DNA of 64,000 bases. It comes from DAOPYU01 sp942493245. Lineage in GTDB: Bacteria > Sumerlaeota > Sumerlaeia > UBA8349. A program made the translations under genes and the position numbers. Under the pieces are notes generated by a model, which saw nothing but the letters and a program-made list of their open reading frames with translations, had not been told where the DNA came from and did not search any database. Below are positions 8,642-15,971 of the stretch, piece by piece; the stretch's first letter is position 1, and each line of letters opens with the position of its first letter. The stretch spans positions 3,844,001-3,908,000 of the forward strand of contig OW818685.1 of NCBI GenBank assembly GCA_942493245.1, given 5' to 3'.

Positions 8642-10352
8642 GAACTGCTGCCGGCACGCTGGTAGATAGAGCATCAAGAAGTTTAATGGCGTAGATGACG
8701 TTATGCGCGCCCCAATGCCGGATCACCTCGACCGCGTTTTTTTTGTCCGGGTCTTTTCCCAGGTCCGGCGACAGGCGTTTCAGGCGTTCCGCGAGCACCT
8801 GATGCGACTCGTCGAAGTAATTTCCATAATGCGGATTGTGACAGGCGATGCAGCGCGGGCGAATCAGTACAGGATCGGCCTTGGGGTCGGTGGACTTGTG
8901 ACAGTCCGTACACTTGACAGAGCCGTGCATCGGATCGGGCTTGCCGGGGACGATTTTTGTAAGCAGCGTGCCGGCATAGAATCCCTCGGAGTCGGCATGG
9001 CAGGTGTCGCAGGTGGCGCCGCGAACGCTGAAGGAGCGGTCTGCGTGGCACTTGGTGCAATCGCGCGTGGCGTGCAGGCCGGTGAGCGGGAAACGCGTCT
9101 GAAGGTTGTGGTCGAATTTGAGGGCCTCGCCACAGAAACCGGCGGTCGAGTGGCACTCTTCGCAGGTTTCAGCATAACGTCCCAGATGTGGGTTTGGGTG
9201 GCAGGAGGCGCATCTTGTGGGTGTACCACGGAACTGTCCCTCCTTGTGGCAGGCCGCGCAGACCGCCTCCTGGTGTTTACCGGTCAGGGGGAAGCGGGAG
9301 TTGGCATCGTGACGAAAGAGCAGATTCACGCCTTTCCAGTCTTCGGACTGATGGCAGGTCTGGCAGGCCGTGGAAGTACCAAACTGTCCCTTGTGCGGAT
9401 CTGCGTGACAGGCGGCGCATGTGGTTAAGACGCGAAACTTTTTCATCCCGGCGTGGCAGCGCTCGCAAGTAACGACTGCGTGGCGCCCGGTGAGGGTGAA
9501 ACGGGTCATTTCCGAATGATTGAACTTGAGGCTTGGGCGCTTGAATCCCGCCTCGCTGTGGCAGGCGTCGCAGTACTGTCCCTTGAACTGGTCGGCGTGG
9601 GGATCGGCATGGCAGGCATCGCATTGACTTGGCGTGTTGCGGAATGCCTTGGGATCCTTGTGGCATTGCTCGCAGGTAGCATTGAGATGCCGACCCTGAA
9701 GCGGAAAACGGGTCTGGGTCTGGTGGTTGAACTTCAGCGGCGAAGCCGGGCGCCAGCCGTTCTGGGTATGACAGGCTGTGCAGTCCTGACTGATATTGGC
9801 GGAATGGGGAGCGGTGTGACAGGTGGTACATCCCGCCGGTAACCCGATCTGGTAATGCGGTTGACTTCCCTTTTGGGAGAGGTGGCAAGCGGCACAGGCC
9901 AAGGTCCGGTGCGCGCCCTGAAGGGAATAGCGGGTCGAGTCGTGATCGAATGTTTTTTGATCCAATTTAATGAGACTGCGCCCGCGTCCTTTATGCTCCT
10001 TGTGACAAGTGTAACAATTGCCGGTGTACGTGCCGTGCAGGCCGATTTTATTCTCAATGCGCTTGCCGATGCTGTCGTGGCAGACGAGGCAGAACTCGTT
10101 GCTGAGCCCTCGGACCACAGGATGGCAATTGCCGCAACCCTCGGGTTGATCGAGTCCGGCATGGGCCTGATTGAGCGGACCCGGCGAGGTGAGCGATTCG
10201 AATCGTTGAAAAATATTTTGCAGCGCACCGGCGGCCACTCCCTGGGTGGATGAGGTGACTGCGGGATCGTCCGCAGCAAGGGCGGGAAAAGCCAGGCTGG
10301 GCAGGAGCAAAAACCAGGCGTAAAAGATTGCTGAACCGAGGGACCAATTCAT
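8628..10352 (-). CDS. periplasmic or extracellular 19-heme c-type cytochrome
   Basis: A 574-residue exported multiheme cytochrome. The signal peptide is clear (hydrophobic YAWFLLLPSLAFPALAA, about residues 10-28). CXXCH motifs number 19, from CGNCH and CLVCH near the N-terminus to CTDCH and CIACH near the C-terminus. From about residue 120 to 490 the protein is built of roughly 60-residue repeats, each with a pattern like FNHxxxTRFPLxGxH, CxxCH, CxACHxDPHxGQF, CxxCHxxxGW. The His of FNH or GRH probably serves as distal heme ligand. Such repeats form elongated electron wires. The ATG at 10352 is chosen because it starts the signal peptide and forms an ATGA overlap with the stop of the upstream cytochrome b gene. 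It would accept electrons from the cytochrome b/pentaheme pair and pass them outward. The terminal acceptor is unknown. Confidence 0.93.
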   Translation of the reverse strand: MNWSLGSAIFYAWFLLLPSLAFPALAADDPAVTSSTQGVAAGALQNIFQRFESLTSPGPLNQAHAGLDQPEGCGNCHPVVRGLSNEFCLVCHDSIGKRIENKIGLHGTYTGNCYTCHKEHKGRGRSLIKLDQKTFDHDSTRYSLQGAHRTLACAACHLSQKGSQPHYQIGLPAGCTTCHTAPHSANISQDCTACHTQNGWRPASPLKFNHQTQTRFPLQGRHLNATCEQCHKDPKAFRNTPSQCDACHADPHADQFKGQYCDACHSEAGFKRPSLKFNHSEMTRFTLTGRHAVVTCERCHAGMKKFRVLTTCAACHADPHKGQFGTSTACQTCHQSEDWKGVNLLFRHDANSRFPLTGKHQEAVCAACHKEGQFRGTPTRCASCHPNPHLGRYAETCEECHSTAGFCGEALKFDHNLQTRFPLTGLHATRDCTKCHADRSFSVRGATCDTCHADSEGFYAGTLLTKIVPGKPDPMHGSVKCTDCHKSTDPKADPVLIRPRCIACHNPHYGNYFDESHQVLAERLKRLSPDLGKDPDKKNAVEVIRHWGAHNVIYAIKLLDALSTSVPAAVRDQR

Positions 10353-11080
10353 GCATGATCCTCCGGCGACAGGGATTCGACACTTTCGGGATGCGCTTCT
10401 GGTAACCGGGGTGGTGGCTGGGAGGCGGTTTCCTTGCGCGCCAGTTCCTCGAACCATCCGGGGTGGTGGCGCTTGAGCCACTCGGCCTCGACATAGCCGC
10501 TAAACATCGCCGAAAGCGCGGGGCGCGTCGAGGGATTGATCAGCGCCATGTAAAGATGGCCGGTCACGACGGCAACCAGGAAGAAACAAAGGAGCAGATG
10601 CAGGGTGAACATCAGGAGCTGGCCCGCACCAAAGTGCATCACGAGGCCAGTCGTGGTCATGGACCACTTGGCGACGATCTGAATCAACACGTTCATGCGC
10701 TGGCCGGCGTTGAAACGACCGACCCGCAGCGGGACGCCGCTCGGGTCGAAAACACGGCGCAACGGCCCCATCAGCCACAAAAATTCATCCCGCGTCCAGC
10801 GGAAAGCCTCGTGGAGCCATTCGAATGCGACGTGCGGGTTGCCAAGGAGCAGAATGGCGGCGGGGCCTGAAAAATAGACGAGACCGAAGAAAACATGGCA
10901 GCGATGAAGCAGTCGGACAGATTGCGGCGAAAGGCCAATCTGCACGCGCAACAGCATGCTGGCGCCGGTGGCGAGCAGGATGAGAAAAGCGGCGGCGTTG
11001 AGCCAATGCGCAATGCGCTCGGCCCGCACAAAGCGATAGACCCGCTGGCCGTCGAGGTGGTGTTTTTCGCGCGGCTTCAA
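10349..11080 (-). CDS. FdnI-like four-helix cytochrome b subunit
   Basis: A 243-residue inner-membrane diheme cytochrome b of the formate dehydrogenase gamma/FdnI type. It has four hydrophobic helices, including AAAFLILLATGASMLL, VFFGLVYFSGPAAILLL and HLLLCFFLVAVVTGHLYMAL. Family marks are ERIAHWLNAAAF near the N-terminus with a heme-ligating His, FNAGQRMN before helix 3, and at the end HLYMALINPSTRPAL, then SGYVEAEWLKRHHPGW. These subunits oxidise or reduce menaquinone and pass electrons through b hemes to periplasmic partners. There is no catalytic molybdoenzyme here. Its partners are the overlapping pentaheme and 19-heme cytochromes (4-nt overlap on each side), as in Cbc-type quinone-cytochrome complexes of metal reducers. 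The direction of electron flow is inferred. Confidence 0.93.
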   Translation of the reverse strand: MKPREKHHLDGQRVYRFVRAERIAHWLNAAAFLILLATGASMLLRVQIGLSPQSVRLLHRCHVFFGLVYFSGPAAILLLGNPHVAFEWLHEAFRWTRDEFLWLMGPLRRVFDPSGVPLRVGRFNAGQRMNVLIQIVAKWSMTTTGLVMHFGAGQLLMFTLHLLLCFFLVAVVTGHLYMALINPSTRPALSAMFSGYVEAEWLKRHHPGWFEELARKETASQPPPRLPEAHPESVESLSPEDHA

Positions 11081-12099
11081 GGCTTGGCCTGCTTTTCCCG
11101 GGTTCTAACAGGGATGGAGGTTTCGGCAATGAGCCGCATCACGGAGCCATCTTCACTCATGCGCGCCAGGCGGACTTGAATGCGGTCGGCCCGCGACAAA
11201 TCGAGGCTCAAGGAAAGTTCGACCGTCTTGCCGGGGTCAAGTTGACTCCCCAGCGCCTTACGAAATTCCTTTTCCTCCGTAACGACCAGATTGCCCGAGC
11301 CATCGAAGATCTCGACCGCGAGCACGGCGCGACGGAAACCGAAGTCTCCCTCCGGGATGGCGTGCGGAAGCAGGTTGCGTACGGCAACACGGGCCATGTC
11401 CCCTTCAATCTTGACATCCAATGACGCCGCCAGGTGATCGGACGGGATGACCGAACTGAAGTTGTGGCGCTTGAGATCGTGCTCCTCATGCAACGCGACA
11501 ATGCCCTTGGAGACAATCCCGGTGGCTTCGGTCAGTTTGCGCCGCACCGCCGTCATGTGGCACTCCTGACAGGTGGGGACCTCGGGGTCGGCGTCGTGCG
11601 AAGCCTGCCAGGCGGCATGGGCGCCACTGTGGCAATTGCCACAGAGTGCGGCGCTTCGGTAAAGGTCGGGGGCGGCCTGGGTGGCGTGAGGCGTGACCGC
11701 TCCGGCGATAAAGGGTCCGTGGTGTTTGCCGTCAATCAGATGACAGGCGATACAGTTGATACCCTCATCGTGGTGGGCGGCGCGCAGCTGGAACTGGCCG
11801 TTCTGACTGAAAATAGTCTCCGGCGCGTGGCAGGGAAGGCATTCCTTGACCTGGTACTTGAGGGTTACCTCGGCGTAACGGGGAGCGGTCCAGGCGACGG
11901 CATGTGGGGAATCTCGCCATTCCCGATAGATATCGACGTGACACTCCCCGCACTTTTCCGCCGTGGGAGCCATCGTCCCGCCGCGCGTGAGCGAGTTCAT
12001 CTGGAAAGCGCACGCCCCAGCGAACAAGGCGGCAGCCAGGGCAAACGCAATACGCCTCCATGCGCCGAACTGTTCGATCTTTTTAAAGTCACAAATCAT
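11077..12099 (-). CDS. pentaheme c-type cytochrome, probable lipoprotein
   Basis: A 340-residue exported cytochrome. The N-terminus has a basic start, a hydrophobic run and a lipobox-like LFAGAC (Cys about residue 30), so membrane anchoring by lipid is likely. Five heme motifs are visible: CGECH, CLPCH, CIACH, CGNCH and CQECH, all before residue 190, in the style of cytochrome c-554-like proteins. The C-terminal ~130 residues form a heme-free beta-rich domain with LLPHAIPEGDFGFRRAVLAVE. This resembles the His-containing C-terminal domain of other multiheme cytochromes, where the His can ligate a heme. Its stop overlaps the cytochrome b start by 4 nt. It probably takes electrons from cytochrome b on the periplasmic face and hands them to the 19-heme protein. 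Confidence 0.92.
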   Translation of the reverse strand: MICDFKKIEQFGAWRRIAFALAAALFAGACAFQMNSLTRGGTMAPTAEKCGECHVDIYREWRDSPHAVAWTAPRYAEVTLKYQVKECLPCHAPETIFSQNGQFQLRAAHHDEGINCIACHLIDGKHHGPFIAGAVTPHATQAAPDLYRSAALCGNCHSGAHAAWQASHDADPEVPTCQECHMTAVRRKLTEATGIVSKGIVALHEEHDLKRHNFSSVIPSDHLAASLDVKIEGDMARVAVRNLLPHAIPEGDFGFRRAVLAVEIFDGSGNLVVTEEKEFRKALGSQLDPGKTVELSLSLDLSRADRIQVRLARMSEDGSVMRLIAETSIPVRTREKQAKP

Positions 12100-12155
12100 A
12101 AACTATGAATTCCTGACTGCGGCACCTGTGTTGAGATGGATCCTGCCCCCGACCT

Positions 12156-14198
12156 TCATGAATACTTTATCACAAGGTTCGTCGGCATTTCGCCATCGGG
12201 AAGCGCAACGGCGTGGTAGGCGTTGGCCAGACCGCCCAGGGAAAAAGGGCGCGGCCAAGCCCTGCGAAACACGGCAAACTCCTCCTCGCCCACCAGCACA
12301 CCGCGCTGCCCACCGGTGAAGAAACGGTCGAGCGCCTGGCGGTAAATTGTGGTGGCCAGGGCCACCATCTCCGGTTCGGCAAAAGGCAGTTCCAGGCGCA
12401 ACGCAGCCAGCCCGGTGCGCAGAATCGGCTCCAGGTGACGCAGCGCGCACATCTCCTTGCCCATGAGCAGATGGTTGCGACAATACTGGTCGGTTTCGAT
12501 CGGGTGAATCTGGCCGAGCTTGTCGCGCAGGGCGAAGCGCTGCGACTGGCAGGGGGCGGGACAGGGGTCATCGGCCGAGGTGTCGAGCGTCAGTGCGGCG
12601 ACCAGGCATTGCTCGATCAACATCCCCGGCAGACTGCCGTGGATGATCAGTTCCAGAGGAAGCGCGGCCTGACCGGCGAGAACAACGACTTGCGCAAGCG
12701 TGGCCTCGGTCGAGAGCGTCACCTGGCGGGCGCCCAACTTACCCAGCATGCTGGCAGCGGCGGCGTTCAATGTGTTGAATGTCAAGTCGGCATGGACGTC
12801 AATGCGCGTGGATTCGCGGGCCAGGGCCAGCATACCGATATTGTGGACGTGAATGGCGCTCCAGTCTGCGGGGTCAAGCTGGCCGAACAGCCAGCGGTAT
12901 TCGGCGATCTCAGCCTCGGTGGTCATCCGCGGGGTGGCCAGCAGGGCTTGCCTGCCATGTTGGCGAGCCTGGGTGGCGGCTGCGCGCAGGCTCGCCAGGC
13001 TCCAACGCTGACCACATCCAGTGGACACTTCTCCCCCGATCAGAATCCGGTCGGCGCCGCACTCAATCGCCGCGCGGGCAGCGGCAGGGGTACCGCAGCG
13101 GACGGTGAGCGCTGGCGAGCGGAGTGCCGCATCCGCAGAGAAGATCCCCAGCGCCTGGGCCTGGGCGGCAAAGTCTTTCTCCTCGACCAGGTCAATGTCT
13201 TTTTCCTCGATAGCGACCGAGAAGAAACGCGGCTCGCGCTCGCCGGTCAGGCCGCTGGCCGCGCGCGCCGGGTTACCAAAGGTACGTCCGGTGGAAAAGT
13301 CTCGAAGGCGGACGGCGTTGAGCGAACGATACGTGGCGGCGTCATAAACATAACCCGCGGGGTCTGCGCAGTAGGCGTCGATCAGTTCGCGGTAGGCCGT
13401 GACGATCGGGCGCAGGAAGTCGCCCGACCGGGCGCGACCCTCGATCTTGAAACTGGTGATACCCGCCTGGATCAGGCGCGGCGCCTGCTTGTAAAGGCAA
13501 AGATCCTTGCGCGCCAGCGCATAAATGTTTTCTTCCAGATTCTTGACGACCTGTCCTTCGCTGATGGAAACGAAATCCCACGCCCAGCGGCACGACTTCA
13601 TACACTTGCCGCGGCCGGAAATCTCGCCGGTCGCGATACCACTGTGGGTACAGAAGGAGTGGACGGCGCTGCACGTATCGCCGTGGATGAAGTGTTCGAT
13701 CTCAATGCCGGTGGATTCCTTGATGCGGCGGATCGCCTCCAGCGGCATATGCTGCGAGGCAACGATGCGTTGGAAACCGAGGCGCTGCAGCTCGCGGGCG
13801 CCCTCGACGCTGTGGATCTGCATCATCACGCTGGCAAAGAGCGGCAAGCGGGTGCCCAGCGATTGCAGGAGATGGAGCAGTCCGTAGTCGGTGACGATCA
13901 GCCCATCGGTACCGATGTCGCACAGCAGGCCGAGATATTCGGGGAGCAGGTCGAGTTCGGCATCGGTATAGAGATTGTTGAGGGTGACGTAAAGGCGGCG
14001 GCCGTGGCCGTGGAGGGTGTCGGCGGCGGCACGCAGGGCGTCGTCATCGAAGTTGAGCCAGTGGGCATGCTGTCGCATGGCAAAACGCTTGCCGCTGAGA
14101 TAAACGGCATCGGCGCCGGCCTCGATCACGGCGTTGAGGGCTTCGCGACTGCCCGCCGGGGCAAGCAGTTCGGGTTTGGCAAAGGCATGCAATTCCAT
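12156..14198 (-). CDS. tandem peptidase U32-family protein (RlhA/UbiU-like)
   Basis: A 680-residue protein with two U32 TIM-barrel-like units. The first begins PELLAPAGSREALNAVIEAGADAVYL and carries the Cys-rich signature HFIHGDTCSAVHSFC, then GKCMKSC. The second begins about residue 360 (ALTVRCGTPAAARAAIECGADRI) and has its own Cys set (CPAPC, YCRNH, KEMCALRHL). Despite the name, characterised members are 4Fe-4S, prephenate- or O2-independent hydroxylation factors (RlhA for 23S rRNA C2501, TrhP for tRNA U34, UbiU/UbiV for anaerobic ubiquinone synthesis). The length resembles RlhA. The gene lies 56 bases upstream of the cytochrome genes on the same strand, which makes co-transcription possible and a quinone-related role worth considering. 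The true substrate cannot be read from sequence. Confidence 0.88.
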   Translation of the reverse strand: MELHAFAKPELLAPAGSREALNAVIEAGADAVYLSGKRFAMRQHAHWLNFDDDALRAAADTLHGHGRRLYVTLNNLYTDAELDLLPEYLGLLCDIGTDGLIVTDYGLLHLLQSLGTRLPLFASVMMQIHSVEGARELQRLGFQRIVASQHMPLEAIRRIKESTGIEIEHFIHGDTCSAVHSFCTHSGIATGEISGRGKCMKSCRWAWDFVSISEGQVVKNLEENIYALARKDLCLYKQAPRLIQAGITSFKIEGRARSGDFLRPIVTAYRELIDAYCADPAGYVYDAATYRSLNAVRLRDFSTGRTFGNPARAASGLTGEREPRFFSVAIEEKDIDLVEEKDFAAQAQALGIFSADAALRSPALTVRCGTPAAARAAIECGADRILIGGEVSTGCGQRWSLASLRAAATQARQHGRQALLATPRMTTEAEIAEYRWLFGQLDPADWSAIHVHNIGMLALARESTRIDVHADLTFNTLNAAAASMLGKLGARQVTLSTEATLAQVVVLAGQAALPLELIIHGSLPGMLIEQCLVAALTLDTSADDPCPAPCQSQRFALRDKLGQIHPIETDQYCRNHLLMGKEMCALRHLEPILRTGLAALRLELPFAEPEMVALATTIYRQALDRFFTGGQRGVLVGEEEFAVFRRAWPRPFSLGGLANAYHAVALPDGEMPTNLVIKYS

Positions 14199-14449
14199 GC
14201 GGGGTTGTGTTCCTCAAAGAAGTTGAATACTGCGTGAGAACAGGGCTTCATGAAAAATTAGTGGCGCTGCGCCCATTATTCCGATAATAAGCGCCCGAAA
14301 GGCGATATTCAAGCCGGTTTACAGGATAATTTTGTAACTTATCGTTGAGGCGACCTGTGGCGTGCGCTAAGATGCGCCAGGGCTGAAAATTTTGCCGGGC
14401 AGTGTCTTGATATTGTCTGCGCAGGGTGAAAGTAGATTTCCCGAGACCC

Positions 14450-15961
14450 ATGACCGATCATCATAACACAATATTCTTTACCGGCATCACCGGCGCCGCC
14501 GGCAGTTGGCTGGCTGCCGAGGCATTAAAGCGCTCCGCGCACCTGCTGGCGTTGGTGCGCGGAGCGGATTTGCCGCGAGCGCGCGAAAGGGTGGAGCGGG
14601 CGCTGGAGACCGCCGGGGCACGGGATCTGGCCGGAGCGGTGAGCATTGTGCCGGGTGACCTGTGCCAGCCAGCGCTGGGCGGCGCGGCGCGCGATGCGCG
14701 ACTCCGGGGGACAAAACTGGTGATCCACTGCGCCGCGCGGGTAGAGTTTACCGAGACGGCCGACAACCTGCTGCAGCGCAGCAACGTCGAAGGAACGCGC
14801 GAGATCCTGGCGCTGACAGAGCGACTGGGAGCGGGACTGGTTTACGTCGGCACCGCTTACGTCGCCGGACGAGCGAGGTTGAGTTATGAAGATGAACTGC
14901 CCGCGGCGCCAGAGTTCAACAACGCCTACGAACGGAGCAAGCACGAGGCCGAGAGCCTGGTGCGCGAATGGGCGCGACGCACGGGACGGCCCGTCATCAT
15001 TCTGCGGCCGGGCATTCTGCTGGGCGATTCGGTACGCGGGGCGGCAACGCGCTTCAACACGGTTTACGACTTCATGCGCGCTTTCGAGCGGCTAGCCCCT
15101 GCGCTGGGCCGGGGCGAGATTCGCGTGGAGGGCGAAGCCGAAGTGACCAAGAACCTGGTGCCGCTGGATACATTCGCCCAAGCGGCATGGCACATCATCG
15201 AGCGTGGCGAGCCGGGGTGCTATCACCTGACCAACCCCGCCCCGCCGAGCCTTGCCGAACTGCGCGACATTTTCGCCCGGCTGTTTGGGGTCGGACGGAT
15301 TCGCCTGGTTGCCCCGACCGAGTTTGACGCATGCCCGCCCAGCATGCCCGAGCGTCTCTACCAGCGCGCCGTAACCATCTACCGGCCGTATATGCACCAG
15401 GAACCGGTTTTTGACCGGACGAACACCGATGCTGCACTGGCGGGCTCGGGGATCGAACTGCCGCCGCTGGATTACGACTACTTTAACCGGCTGCTGGGGT
15501 ATGCGCGCTCGGTGAACTGGGCTGCAGACGTGGATACTCCCACACTTCCCAGCGCGGGAAATGAAACCCCGACCCCGGCGAAAACCCGAAGCGTGGAGCG
15601 TTACTTTACGGAGTTCCTGCGCGAAAAAATCGGCAAACAACTGCTCCCTGAACTGCGTAAACTTTCGGCCAGCGTGGGAATTACGGTGGAAAACACAAAA
15701 ACCGACGAGGCCAGGGCGTGGGTGCTGGAGATTCGCGACGGGGCGCTGACGTCGGTCTCGCACAACGGGCTGGTTCCACAGTGCGCCTACCGACTGAACG
15801 AAGCAACCTTCGGTCAGATTGTCAGCGGGCGGCTGGAACCGCAGCGCGCCTTCTTTGAGCGGCGAGTCGATCTGGAAGGCGACATGGAAACCGGGCTGCG
15901 GCTGGCGTTTATTCTGACCGCGTTCTTCAGGCAGTACAGTTACGATCTGGATGAAGGGTAA
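14450..15961 (+). CDS. thioester-reductase-like NAD(P)-binding protein fused to SCP2-like domain
   Basis: A 503-residue protein. Residues 1-360 are an extended short-chain dehydrogenase of the NAD_binding_4 (Male sterility/thioester reductase) type. The dinucleotide motif is FTGITGAAGSWLAAE, the catalytic Tyr/Lys are in NNAYERSKHEAE (YxxxK), and VIILRPGILLGDS follows. Enzymes of this type reduce acyl-ACP or acyl-CoA thioesters to aldehydes or alcohols. The last ~110 residues (from KIGKQLLPELRKL to the end) look like an SCP2 sterol- and lipid-carrier domain, which would present a lipid to the reductase. The ATG at 14450 is chosen; an in-frame GTG at 14426 adds eight residues. It is first gene of a plus-strand cluster, divergent from the U32 gene and 10 bases before the RND exporter. 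Substrate unknown. Confidence 0.88.
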   Translation: MTDHHNTIFFTGITGAAGSWLAAEALKRSAHLLALVRGADLPRARERVERALETAGARDLAGAVSIVPGDLCQPALGGAARDARLRGTKLVIHCAARVEFTETADNLLQRSNVEGTREILALTERLGAGLVYVGTAYVAGRARLSYEDELPAAPEFNNAYERSKHEAESLVREWARRTGRPVIILRPGILLGDSVRGAATRFNTVYDFMRAFERLAPALGRGEIRVEGEAEVTKNLVPLDTFAQAAWHIIERGEPGCYHLTNPAPPSLAELRDIFARLFGVGRIRLVAPTEFDACPPSMPERLYQRAVTIYRPYMHQEPVFDRTNTDAALAGSGIELPPLDYDYFNRLLGYARSVNWAADVDTPTLPSAGNETPTPAKTRSVERYFTEFLREKIGKQLLPELRKLSASVGITVENTKTDEARAWVLEIRDGALTSVSHNGLVPQCAYRLNEATFGQIVSGRLEPQRAFFERRVDLEGDMETGLRLAFILTAFFRQYSYDLDEG

Positions 15962-15971
15962 AAGCCGAATC

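Noticed and set aside
12213..14237. Plus-strand open frame of 674 codons
   Set aside because: Antisense to the tandem U32 gene, produced by GC-rich third positions.
14426..14449. GTG at 14426 as start of the reductase
   Set aside because: It touches its own potential Shine-Dalgarno sequence and adds eight residues before the first conserved strand; ATG at 14450 is preferred, though not proven.
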